Shown piece by piece: positions 46,734 to 56,460 of a DNA stretch of 64,000 nt. The stretch covers positions 24,081,179-24,145,178 of the forward strand of contig JAKTNV010000004.1 of NCBI GenBank assembly GCA_022747635.1. The letters run 5' to 3'. The notes beneath the pieces are model-generated. The model did not search any database. It saw only the letters and a program-made list of their open reading frames with translations, and was not told the origin of the DNA. The stretch comes from Hetaerina americana. Taxonomy: Eukaryota > Arthropoda > Insecta > Odonata > Calopterygidae. Positions within the stretch are counted from its first letter, which is position 1, and every line of letters begins with the position of its first letter. Both the position numbers and the translations under genes were made by a program.

Positions 46734-47660
46734 CAGGGTCTCTCCCAAAAATAAGTAGAATGATTTTTTGCCACCAATGCAGATAGCTAGAATGGTGTGA
46801 TTTGTGATGGGAAAGGCAATGGAAGATCTTGGGCAAGCACCGCGACTTAATTCAGCTAACTGGGGGCATTTGCAGTGGGCTGCAAGACATGACCCCTATT
46901 TGACGGTCACGTCACGAATTCACGATGCCACTTTCCATGGAGCAATAATATGCGATAAAATTGTGCATTAAGCTTGGAAAATTGGGTACGGAGACAATGA
47001 CCATAGTCAAGGATGCTTATGGAGATGGATAAATGTCCCAAGTGATGCTTTTCTGACTGAACAGGATGTTCTGGGAGGGTAACGAGGATTTTGATATTGA
47101 GGAATGCCCTGGACATCCATCAACAAGACGGTGGAATGAAAACGTGCAAAAAGTGAGACACATGCTCAATTCTGATCTGAATATTGCACTCCTAACATTC
47201 TGTCAGAATGTTAGGAGTACAATATTCAGAAAGCAACTGTGGATTGCATTCTTACAGAAGAATTAACCATGAAAAAGATGTGCCAAGATGGTCCCTGAGG
47301 TTCTGTCAGAAGACTGCTTGTGTGACGATTTTGCCTTGGACATACCATTTGGACCACGATGAAAGTGGCCCGAATATTTTAGAATAGGTGGTTACTGATA
47401 TCGAGACCTGGGTCTTTGAGTCAAGTACCCTTTGAGTAGCATTTTGGACCACTGGGTTATGTCAAAGAGGCCATGACGAGGTGCCTCTACGAGGGTCCAG
47501 TTGATGTCTCACAGGAAGCATACCGCAACTGAGGGAGGCACTGGAATTAGTGCGTCGAAACATAAAAGTGCTCTTATGAAGAATTTTAGCAATTTATACT
47601 TTGATCTGCAATATGTTTTATCCCCAGATTTATTTTACTTATTTTTGGGACAGACCTTGC
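46734..47660 (+). mobile_element. Decayed mariner transposon
   Basis: The ends are imperfect inverted repeats: CAGGGTCTCTCCCAAAAATA at the left matches, in reverse complement, CAAGGTCTGTCCCAAAAATA at the right. TA flanks the left end. Inside, broken frames read like a mariner transposase: IKFCIKLGKLGTETMTIVKD near 46955, then FWEGNEDFDIEECPGHPSTR (47069-47128), NVQKVRHMLNSDLNIALLT, then LTMKKMCQDGP, and VVTDIETWVF near 47390, which corresponds to the first catalytic Asp motif ('GDETW.F'). The remaining catalytic region is missing. A snap-back palindrome lies within the coding part. The family differs from the 753-bp elements. Confidence 0.82.
47176..47230. repeat. 27-bp-arm palindrome inside the mariner relic
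   Basis: Positions 47176-47202 pair with 47204-47230 around a single T, with one mismatch (47187/47219). The left arm continues the transposase frame and the right arm does not, which points to a template-switch duplication. Confidence 0.88.
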
Positions 47661-48639
47661 ACCAATCTCCTTAAAGGGTTAGCATGCTCCATACTAAGGC
47701 CTTAAGCAATACTTTGATTTATATTCACACATAATAAAACTAACACAATTGGATGATAAAAGTTAGCACTTTCAAAGTATAATGAGGTTTTATATTTTAA
47801 CCAGCAAACAAATTGCATGAACCGGGTAGCGAAAATAAAAATATTTAAAATTAAATACTCAGAATCCCTTGGTAAGCGTGCTTCTTCGTCATAATAGGCG
47901 AATGAATGTGAAAACATTCTTACTACAATATGGAACAACATTTTGGCTTACATAAAAAGCCAAACTCTTTGCTGAAACTGAAAAAAAAACCACGAATAAA
48001 TTTCTCCATTCAAAAAGGGTGCGTGGATATTTCAAGTGATTTGATAACATAAAATGCCTATCGAAGTGAAAATAGATAAAGCAGCAGTTTACATCTTTTT
48101 AATGAGTGAATGTGTTTTTCTAATCTAAGCAATTACATGGTTAAACAAATTTAAATAGTGTTACATTTTGAAATTCGAATGAAAATGAAAAAATGGCATA
48201 TTTAGAACGCTATTAGAATTTCAGTCCACAAGGTAGATGCCTGTTTTAAGGGTCCCCTAAATACTAACGCCCTTGAAAAAACGCCGCTTCAATTTCGGAG
48301 CAACATGAACACGTCCCTCTCCGACACACATCTTCAAGTAGTAGTCGCTCTTTTTCGTTCTTTTAGAAGTACTTGATTCACTGACTTCATTATAATTAAT
48401 GCACTACTATACTTTAGTTGCACCACATTAATATTTATATTTACCGGTTATTGAAAATGAACCGTTCCTTCCAATGTTTCTTCCAATGATATCTCTTACC
48501 CATAAATCTTGCCTCACAGTTCACGATCAACCATTTCTGCTTGTTAAAAATTCTGAATAATTCTACAGGGATGTTATCTAAAGGAATTACTTTTTGCCGT
48601 ATTTTCCGGTTTATATCATAAGCATTGAAAATATTTGGC
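47661..48639. other. No gene supported
   Basis: AT-rich sequence with no recognised element. Confidence 0.4.
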
Positions 48640-49045
48640 CAGCAAACTTAGAAATAGAAAAAGAATGTGGCGTAATGATGCAGCTCAGATAAAGATATAC
48701 TGAACGGCGAGCTGGAAAGTGCATTAAGGGAACTAAAACCAAAACAGGTTGTGGGTATAGATAACACATCCGCAGAACTATTTAATCGTTAAAGAAAACG
48801 CGGAAGGAATGATTCCTAAGGACTACATTATAGCACTTATGAGAGAGGAAGTTGCCGGGAAGATTTAATCAGGAAGTTCAGCCCCATTCAGGAAGTGTTC
48901 CTATTCCAGAAAATGGAAATGTGGCTATATATGAGGCCAATAGAACAATAAGTTTGCTTTCGCATGCATCTAGGGTGGTACTTAGGATGATCAATCAGAA
49001 GATGGAGAGGAGGGTAAATAATTTATCAGAAACACGGAGTACAAT
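48640..49045 (+). pseudogene. Decayed LINE reverse transcriptase fragment
   Basis: Broken plus-strand frames read AEGMIPKDYIIALMREEVAG near 48800-48860 and SLLSHASRVVLRMINQKMER near 48950-49010. The second matches the 'RTISL.SHASK..LR.I..R.E' block of APE-type LINE reverse transcriptases very well. Stops and shifts are common. It ends at the TA microsatellite. Confidence 0.65.
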
Positions 49046-49048
49046 CAT

Positions 49049-49106
<58 letters not shown>
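49049..49106. repeat. (TA)n microsatellite
   Basis: Nearly pure TA dinucleotide repeat, interrupted once at 49054-49055. Confidence 0.97.
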
Positions 49107-49109
<3 letters not shown>

Positions 49110-49461
49110 TTTGTATTTCTCTAAAGTCAAGTTTAACAATATGTCCATTAAATGCCATAGCACCTCTTATATCAGTTATATTCTGTCCCACTTATGACGA
49201 TGAAGGGAGAACCCGTCCGTTACTTGAAACGCTGAAATGTGTATTCATAGGATTCCTTCTTTCCAATGGCATTTCGCTGTGGTTTTCGAGATCTGGTTCA
49301 GCCTTCCGACATTATTCCACATCATTATTGACAATAATAGCTTATGGACGCGTATACATACGATATCATATACCCAGCATATTTTCAAAAGTACTACAAA
49401 GCACAAATATTGTTAATTTAAATCTCAATTATTTCAGAGCCACGCACTACAGACCCGAAAA
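49107..49461. other. Spacer between microsatellite and SINE
   Basis: No gene recognised. Confidence 0.4.
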
Positions 49462-49473
49462 ATACAATTTCAT

Positions 49474-49809
49474 GGGGATTAGGATGCTTTGGTGGCTAAT
49501 ATCATGGCTTCCTACCCAGAAGGCCCGGGTTTGAATCCTGGAGACGGTAGATCAATTCAGTTGTATCCAGTACCCTACTTAAGGTGCTTTGTGGAGGCGA
49601 GGTCATTTTAAGCGAGTTGGCCGTCCGTCGGAAGGGATATTAAGCGGTGGACCCCTTGACGCCTTCCGTTAAAAGTAGGCTAATGCCGACGCCGGGTTTC
49701 TCTCCATTCCCTTCATATCCTAACCCTACCGAATTGCCCACATCAATCACTAATGACACACATTATTTCAGTTGTCGGTCGCCTCCCCTAACTATAACTT
49801 ACTATGAGT
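49474..49809 (+). mobile_element. tRNA-derived SINE, copy A, with 12-bp target duplication
   Basis: Flanked by a perfect 12-bp direct repeat ATACAATTTCAT (49462-49473 and 49810-49821). It opens with a tRNA-like head: box-A-like TTTGGTGGCTAAT and box B GGGTTTGAATCCTGG. The body carries CCGTCCGTCGGAAGGGATAT and GTGGACCCCTTGACGCC, then the conserved core AGTAGGCTAATGCCGACGCC (about 49675-49694), and the 3' part ends with GTTGTCGGTCGCCTCCCC. It has no coding capacity; it is transcribed by RNA polymerase III and mobilised by a LINE. Compared with copy B it has an insertion of about 30 bp before the 3' block. Confidence 0.92.
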
Positions 49810-49821
49810 ATACAATTTCAT

Positions 49822-50345
49822 CGTTAGGATTAAGCATAAAGCACATAGAATTTTGAAGAATCTATGAAAAGAAGAATGGATATGAATAAATAGGGCTCAA
49901 AATGTGTATTTTAAGCCTGAATAAGCACCGATTAAATTACATTCAATAATTAAATCAAGTAAGCATGGCGACACCAGTTTTAAGTGGTCCTTATTTCCTT
50001 GCTTACCAACTGTTTGCATTCATTACAAGTTTTCTCCTTCGATCATTGCATGCCTCCTCCAACGATTAAGTCAAGGCTATCAAAACGATTAAATGAATAT
50101 CTGTTTCCTAACCTCGAAAGAGCTGCAAAATTTCTTGCATCATTCCAAATGAAAAATGTCAAGAATATTGAGATAAGATTTTGTACTCCGAATTATTGGA
50201 AATAATATTTATCGACGAAAATGAAATTTCTAAATAATAGGCTTCCTTAATGTCAAATTATTTACTCCAAACTAATAATTTTCATAAACATATCCAAAAA
50301 TGGGAACAATGATTTCGGAAATATACTATAGCACTAATTGAATCA
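49822..50345. other. Spacer between two SINEs
   Basis: AT-rich, no gene recognised. Confidence 0.4.
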
Positions 50346-50357
50346 AGGAATGATCTG

Positions 50358-50664
50358 GGGAATCGAGATGGTGCGGGGGCTAACGTACTAGCTACCCACC
50401 CCGAGGGCGCGGGTTCAAATCCCGGCGGTGTTGAATATTTTTCAGAGGTATCTCGATCTCTACTTGAAGTGCTTTGTGGAGGGTACTTTGAGTGAGTACG
50501 CCGTCCGTCGGATGGGACGTTAAGCCGCGGACCCCTTGGCGCCTTTCGTAAAGAGTAGGCTAATGCCGACGCCGGGTTTCTCTCCACCCTTCATCCTTTC
50601 CTGTCCTTCCCCTATGGCGCAAATGACCTTAGCTGTCGGTCGCCTCCCCTCAAAACTACTACCT
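50358..50664 (+). mobile_element. tRNA-derived SINE, copy B, with 12-bp target duplication
   Basis: Flanked by perfect AGGAATGATCTG repeats (50346-50357 and 50665-50676). The 307-bp element starts GGGAATCGAGATGGTGCGGG, has box-A-like GGGGGCTAACGTAC and box B GCGGGTTCAAATCCCGG, then the shared body (GTCCGTCGGATGGGACGTTA, GCGGACCCCTTGGCGCC), the core at 50553-50576, and ends with TAGCTGTCGGTCGCCTCCCC and a short A/C-rich tail. This is the best-preserved copy in the window. An open frame across it on the minus strand is a by-product of its GC content and not a gene. Confidence 0.94.
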
Positions 50665-50676
50665 AGGAATGATCTG

Positions 50677-51339
50677 TTTTCCTACCAGTGGATTCAATTG
50701 GATTGCCAAATCCATTGCAAAAATAGATAATGGTTTTTTAAAGTAGTTAAAAATGGAAAATAATGAAGACGGGAATACTATGCACTGAAAAGATGCAGAA
50801 GGAACAAGAAGGGAATTGGAAGCCTCAATGCGGTGGAAAGAAGAAAAATGATGGAAGCAGAACGTGTAAACAATCGTGTGAGGTGGTACTTTATAGAGAA
50901 AAAAATGGATTATTTAAAATCCAAAAGAGAGAAATCAGTCTCTGAAACTTCGCGCTGGAGGATACTGATCAAGACAAATTGGAGAGATAAAAAGAGGAGT
51001 AATATAGAAATGAAAAGACCCGAAAGAGCAGTAGAGAAAAGCCTATCTCTGCATTGAAAATAAAAACCAGGTAGGTAGACAAATATTGAGACAGTATTAA
51101 TAAATTAGGAATGCAACAGAAAAGTAAAGGAAAAACCTAAAAAAAAAGAGTGTCAGGGATTAATACATTTATCATGCGGTGCGCAAGAATTAAGGGTAGC
51201 AGTATTTACTCATGTAATTGAAAGCATTGTGCTCTCTGAAAAATATTTAATATCATTGTTATCAGCTGTTCCAATTCTAGAATTTCCATTCAAATTTAGC
51301 ATCGTTTTAGATTATTTTGGGTCATTCCTAGAATTAAAC
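50677..51339 (+). other. Purine-rich DNA, possibly LINE-derived
   Basis: Lys/Arg/Glu-rich open frames (50763-51057) include WRILIKTNWRDKKRSNIEM, faintly like the 'WRR.L.I.W.DR..NEE' LINE C-terminal motif. Too weak for a firm call. Confidence 0.25.
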
Positions 51340-51535
51340 CCCTTCTTACAAGAGATATAGAGGAGACATATAGATGTATTAGGGATGTGTGAGGTGAGGT
51401 GGAAAAATAATGGGGAGCGATAGTTATAGCGAAGGGATAGAGAACTAGTGAACAGTGGTAGTATTGTTGAAGGAAAAGCGTAGAGGTATAGAGTGTGTGA
51501 ATGATAGAATATTACGTGTACTAGTGGGATTATAA

Positions 51536-51664
51536 GCTGAACCAACAAACTTGGTCATTATTCACGTCTATATGGCAACAATCAACCATAGAGCAGAAAC
51601 TGAAAGCTAAACCTGGTCATTATTCAGATCTATATACCAACAAGTAACCATAGAGAGCAATAAA
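51536..51664 (+). repeat. Imperfect tandem duplication (~70 bp unit)
   Basis: Two adjacent units share TGGTCATTATTCA, then TCTATAT, CCAACA-like and AACCATAGAG blocks (about 51555-51595 and 51614-51655). It lies inside the LINE endonuclease region. Confidence 0.7.
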
Positions 51665-52354
51665 TACACAGGCTATATAGTACGATCAATTAGAGGCGAT
51701 AATTATGTGTGCACCTGAAAAGAAATATTTAATAGTAATGGGGTTTTGGAACGCCGCGGGGGACGGAGAAAGTGATGGGAGTGAGGTAGGAGCCTGCGGT
51801 ATAGGAGCCATGGTTGACCGCGAAGAGAAAGCAATAAGAGTTCCCCAGGAGAAATGGTTTAATCAACGACATTTGGTTTTTAAACCACAGCAGACGCTGA
51901 TACGTCGAAAAATCCGAGGGATTCATTTAGACATCGGTTAATGTATATTATGGTTAGCTACAGATTTGGGAAGAGCGTAATCAATTCCCTCCGTCTCCCA
52001 GTGGTCAGGAGAGGAATGTAAAAATGAGAGCAGGTAGAAGGGGTTAAATATAAGAGAAATGGGAGCATAATATCAAAAGCCGTAAGTGAAACTTTCGGAA
52101 AAGTAGTCGGAAATGAAAATGTCAAGCATATCATCAATTACGGGCGAGATGATTGGGAAAATAGACGAGAGGTAGAAATGAAAAAATGTTAGCACAGATA
52201 TAGGAAGTACAGGGTGAAACAAAATGTACTCCTTGATTTGAAGGGTTGGTTGGGGAAAATCAAGCAAGATATTTTTAAAAAATTTAAATCTGACAATGAT
52301 ATTTAATCTCATTTTATTTTCATTAGATTTAAAAACTATTACATCCAGGTTTTC

Positions 52355-52426
52355 GTTCAACCAAAACTCAAAAGTTCAACCAAAACTCAAAAGTTTTCGA
52401 AAACTTTTGAGTTTTGGTTGAACTTT
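52355..52426. repeat. Perfect 28-bp-arm palindrome plus 19-bp tandem repeat
   Basis: Positions 52371-52398 and 52399-52426 are exact reverse complements with no spacer. The left arm is preceded by a direct repeat of its own 19-bp segment GTTCAACCAAAACTCAAAA (52355-52373 and 52374-52392). The structure ends the transposase frame. Confidence 0.92.
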
Positions 52427-52770
52427 GTAAACCTTAGCTTTGAAATATTCCCTAATAAAACATCACATGGCCTCAAATCTGGGGAGCAAGGGGGCCATGT
52501 AAAATCCCCTCGTAAGAAGATCAGGTGGCCGGGATATTGTTCTTGCAGATTTTGGCGTGAACGACGGGCGGTATGAGCCGTGGCACCATCCTGTTGAAAC
52601 CAACAGGTTTTTGTGTAATATTCCTCCCCATACTCTTCCATTTTTGGGAGTAAAACGTTCTCCAGCATCTCACAATAGCGCAGAGAGTTCACAGTAACAG
52701 TTGAACCTCGAAATCCAAAAAAGTAAGGCCCAATAATGCCAATGGAGGGAATAGCGCACCAAACTGTCAA
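52387..52770 (-). pseudogene. Mariner-superfamily transposase, catalytic C-terminal half
   Basis: The 127-codon frame reads MTVWCAIPSIGIIGPYFFGF at the start, then CWFQQDGATAHTA with the second catalytic Asp (residue 61), and PPCSPDLRPCDVLL with the third Asp (residue 103). There are 41 residues between them, the DD41D spacing and not the DD34D of classical mariners. The first Asp lies upstream in a shifted frame. The usual 'LWGYLK' after the third Asp is altered to LLGNISK, and the C-terminus ends early at the palindrome (52371-52426), so the protein is inactive. The enzyme class cuts and pastes its own element at TA sites in the nucleus. Confidence 0.85.
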
Positions 52771-54790
52771 TTTGGGTCTATGAAGAAATCTTGGGTGACG
52801 TTCGCGAGGGTTTTCAGTCGCTCAGTAACGAAAATTCTGTTTATTTACTGAGCTGGAGAGGTTAAAATGCGCTTCATCGCTACACCACAGAATAGTGTCG
52901 AATTGCACAGAGGTTAAAATTGCCTTCCAAGCATCTGTACATTTCACCCAGTCTTCTAAACTCGATTCTTGAATAACCATCATCTCCAAAGGGGTGTAAG
53001 CAAAGGCCAGAGTGTAAAATTCGTCTTACCGTTCTCGGCGATTTTCCAAGAGCAGCAAGCAGTACTATACTATATGTTTCCGCGCAGAGCGCGATGGAGA
53101 CTGTTCAATAGACGCTCTCACTGCCACGATGCTTTCCCGTGACTGCACACTTTAAGGTCGCTCTGCTGAAGAATGATCTGGTAGTCGCTCTGCTGGTTTT
53201 TTAGGAAGTGCATATCCTGCCACCTGTACACTATTAATCCATTTCATAATGGTTTTAGCATCAGGAATCCTGTCTAACGAGTCAAACCAAACCGCCTTCG
53301 AAAAACCCTCTGCGTCGCCATCACACTATCACTGTTTTTAAAGAACGTTTCTATGACAAAACCTCGATGCTCACCAGGCCATTGCATGGTAATTACTAAA
53401 AATGATATTGTTTTCCCCGGCTAAAGCCACTACTCCCACTTAACTAATTTACCTGAGCGCTATTCAGTGATTTTTGAAACTAGGGAGTCCAGTCTTCTCC
53501 AGTCTGTACATAGGGTTAAATACGAAACTGATGCGATAAAGTAATAGGATTAAGTAAGGGTGAAGGACGCAGAGCTAGAATATGGATCATTCACAGAAGG
53601 AGGGAGAAATGAGCGCACGCAATCAAAAATAAGGCAGGAAAATAATATTACAACCCAGGAGAAGTTTCAAGAGAAATGGAAACAATGCATAAAGAAGATA
53701 TATGACAAAGATATTAGGAAAAAATCAGATAAAGGAATAGAATATGACGTGGATGATGATACATTTGATCCAGGAAAACTTCATTAAGAGATAAAAGAGA
53801 AATCGAATCAGATTCAGTGAATTGAAATCAAATAACACTGTAGGGATGGATAACATTCCTATAGATCTACCTAAGGATTTAGGAAAACGTGGAAGGAGAG
53901 TTTTATGTGTTGATTCGTAGAGTTTATGAGGGAGGAATTAGGCCGTAAGATTTCAACAGTGTTAGTTCCCATCCCAAAAATGAGAAAGGTATGTGAGAAC
54001 AAGAGAAAAATAAGTTAGATTTCATACAAAGTGATGGTAGTACTTAGGATCATCAATAAGAAGATAAGAGGAGGGCAAATGATTACTTTTGAGATAATCA
54101 GTTCGTGGAGGAGGAAGTGGAGGGCTACGCGTGATACCAAAGCAGTAAAAAGATACCCAATACACGGGAACAAAGAATACAATTAGGTCGTATTGTTTTT
54201 GTTTCGTGGATTTCGAGAAGGCATTTAATGCAACAAATGGGGTAGAATTAATGAATGCATTACGTAAGATAAGAGTAGATTGGAGATAAAGGCGACTTTG
54301 TCCGCCACCCGTACATCTCAGACTGCTCCGGTTCGGAATGGGGATGGAGAGTTCGGATGGACAGAGCTTGGCAGAGGAAGTAACAGATGCCCACCTTCGC
54401 CTGTTCTTTTCAATGCATGTGCGGAGGTCATGGAAAATAGGCGAGGGAAGTCCTGTATGCAGGAGTGAAAGTAGGTGGGGAAAATCAATTAGTACTGAGG
54501 ATCATCAAGCCTTTGCTTGATGTATGGGACAAGAATAAATTTAAACAAAGCAAAGTTTAAGAGGTTTTCAAAGAGGAAGACTAGAGCATAATATAAGGCA
54601 TAAAATAGAGGGGGTATGAGTTTGTACCTATATTAGGAGTATTTTGGACCAAGATGGTCAAAGTAGTAGGGGCAATAGAAGAAGAATTGCGTTTGGCAAA
54701 GAAGCTTCCGCATGTAAGAGGAAGTTGGTGAGGCAAACATTAAAAAAGGTATTCTTATATTATGGGGTTTGGAGTTTTTCTGGAATTCCA

Positions 54791-56299
54791 AGAAGGGCAT
54801 AATATTTTACGACGAAAATCATCGAACACCATATCATTTGAATAAACCATCAGCAATAAAGATTAGCAAAAACATAATGAATTAACTAGTCGACTCCGAC
54901 TCAAATAAGGTAGATAATACCATGCTATCATTCGTTAAAAAATGATAAGAACGAGAGAAAGCGTCTCACATGGTATACGACGACTCGTACATGAAATGCA
55001 GCATTTCATGTATATTTCATATACATGAAAATGAAGACACTCAAGAATCGAAAAGCACATGCAAAACTCATTGAAGAAATACAGATCGTAAATTTTGAAT
55101 TCCACATCAAGGAAATGGTTCTTTACTTTAATTATGGCAATTATTAAATATTGAAGATGCATAACATAAATACGGAAATGAGATATGAGAAAAATATTTC
55201 GTGTGAGAGGAGGATTCAAGAATATGTATACGCAAAATTCGTGATCACAGACGCAAAAGTAAATGGGCTCAAGCATTCAAATTACTCCCAACCACGACTA
55301 TATGTAATATTCTATATATTTTAATGATATCAAAAATTATAATTAATCCAGGTGGGGTCACTCATACCGGTTAGGCCGAAGGATAGGAGCCAGACGAAAG
55401 GTAGCCCCCGTATCGTCTTTTCCGCAGTCAGGCGGCTGAAAAGGTGCCTGATCCCAAGGGCAGCCATTTGAGTCATAAACGCTTTTGAAGAAATCAATGA
55501 TATAGCACCTCAATTACATAGCCCATATTATTGTGGAAGCCTTGCATATGTGAATGAGGCCTGGTAACAACTAGATTCCACCCGCTACAAGGGCTGGGCC
55601 GTTTATCGTGTCCGGCAGCAGAAGAGGCACGGCTTCATCTCAAGAAATCCTTGCTAAGCGAAATGGACCGCAGAAGCACAAAATAAACAGAAGAGATCCG
55701 AACCAGTTACATTAACAAATTGGATTATCAGGACAAAGTTGAGAACAGGGAAATTAGGATACATAAAATTTTGATGAAAGTATATTTTTAAAAGTGTATT
55801 TTCTTCGGAAATGCACAAGTAGCACTAAATGAATGAAGAAATATTCTTCAGGGGGAAGGAATTCATGGGGAATGACAAGGTGCAGGAATAGGATAGGTGT
55901 GTTGGTAGGGATGAAAGGAGGAAGTACATTTATGCGGAAGTGAAGAGGGGCTTATTGTAGTTCGATGCCGGGTTTTGTTCTGCCTGGAGAGGTAAAGAAC
56001 CGCTGTGTAGCTTCTGATCATCCAAAACCTACCCTAACCGGTAGATTGCAAGTAATAAATAACAATAATATTATTATTAATGCCATATCATTACTCTTAT
56101 TAATTAGGGCTAAGAATAATGCTAAAATATTATTCCAACTGTAATTTCTTCCATTACATCTTAATGGTCTCTTAATGGAACTTTTCGCATTTAAATATTA
56201 ATGTTGACTTGACGATATTCCATTAGGGTCAAAAGAATTCTATCATGACTGTTTGCCGCATGACTACGCCCCTATATTGTTATTCCCCAAAGAGTAGAT
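54791..56299. other. No gene supported; small tandem palindromes at 54988-55030
   Basis: TACATGAAATGC and GCATTTCATGTA pair around one base (54988-55012), and TTTCATGTATAT pairs with ATATACATGAAA just after (to about 55030). A GC-richer patch at 55340-55680 (GGTAGCCCCCGTATCGTC, GCTGGGCCGTTTATCGTG) may be an unrecognised repeat. Nothing else seen. Confidence 0.35.
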
Positions 56300-56460
56300 G
56301 AGTAGGCTAATGCCGACGCCGGGAAGTAGTCAGACTTCAACCCTGAAGACGATGGCATAGTCAGCCATCGAAACGTCGGTACTCCGAAACCTGACCCGGT
56401 TGGAAACCCGAGAAAAATTCCTGAATACTATTCGCCGGGAAAGCCTGAGATCCTTCATTA
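56300..56460 (+). repeat. Chimeric repeat: SINE core joined to CTGARGA...GAAAC module
   Basis: 56300-56323 (GAGTAGGCTAATGCCGACGC and CGGG) is the same core found in the three SINEs, but without tRNA head or SINE body. It is followed at 56343 by CTGAAGA, a 7-bp stem (CGATGGC 56350-56356 with GCCATCG 56364-56370), AAACGTCGG, then CCTGACCCGGTTGGAAACCC and GAGAAAAATTC, then ATTCGCCGGGAAAGCC. The latter blocks match the inverted duplication at 661-881 in the same order. It is therefore a member of that dispersed family with the SINE core at its left end. Confidence 0.75.

Larger units (their letters stand above)
52205..53490 (-). mobile_element. Nested mariner-superfamily transposon (DD41D-type spacing), decayed
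   Basis: It interrupts LINE sequence that resumes after about 53.5 kb. On the minus strand it begins near 53384 with MQWPGEHRGFVIETFF, like the start of the DUF4817-type mariner proteins common in arthropods. Frameshifted N-terminal pieces follow (RVFRRRFG; DRIPDAKTIMKWINSVQVAG) and then the better-preserved catalytic half at 52770-52387. I could not define terminal inverted repeats with confidence, so both ends are approximate. A perfect 28-bp-arm palindrome marks its 3' coding end. Confidence 0.75.
51340..54790 (+). pseudogene. Decayed APE-type LINE, split by a nested mariner
   Basis: Plus-strand fragments run in correct LINE order. Endonuclease: IDVLGMCEVRWKNNGER near 51370-51420, then GFWNAAGDGESDGSEVGACG at 51741-51800 (compare 'GDFNA.VG.....VG..G.G'). 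Linker: EKFQEKWKQCIKKIYDKDIR at 53661-53720. Reverse transcriptase: REELGRKISTVLVPIPKM near 53930-53980, VLRIINKKI, a 'FVDFEKAFNA'-like stretch near 54205-54235 (the catalytic Asp block, in a shifted frame), and FGWTELGRGSNRCPPSPVLF near 54345-54405 (compare 'W..I.RGVRQGCPLSP.LFN'). C-terminus: RRIAFGKEASACKRKLVRQ near 54680-54740. A minus-strand DNA transposon at ~52205-53490 interrupts it. Many stops and shifts show it is dead. Confidence 0.75.

Noticed and set aside
50282..50587. 101-codon minus-strand frame
   Set aside because: Antisense of SINE copy B.
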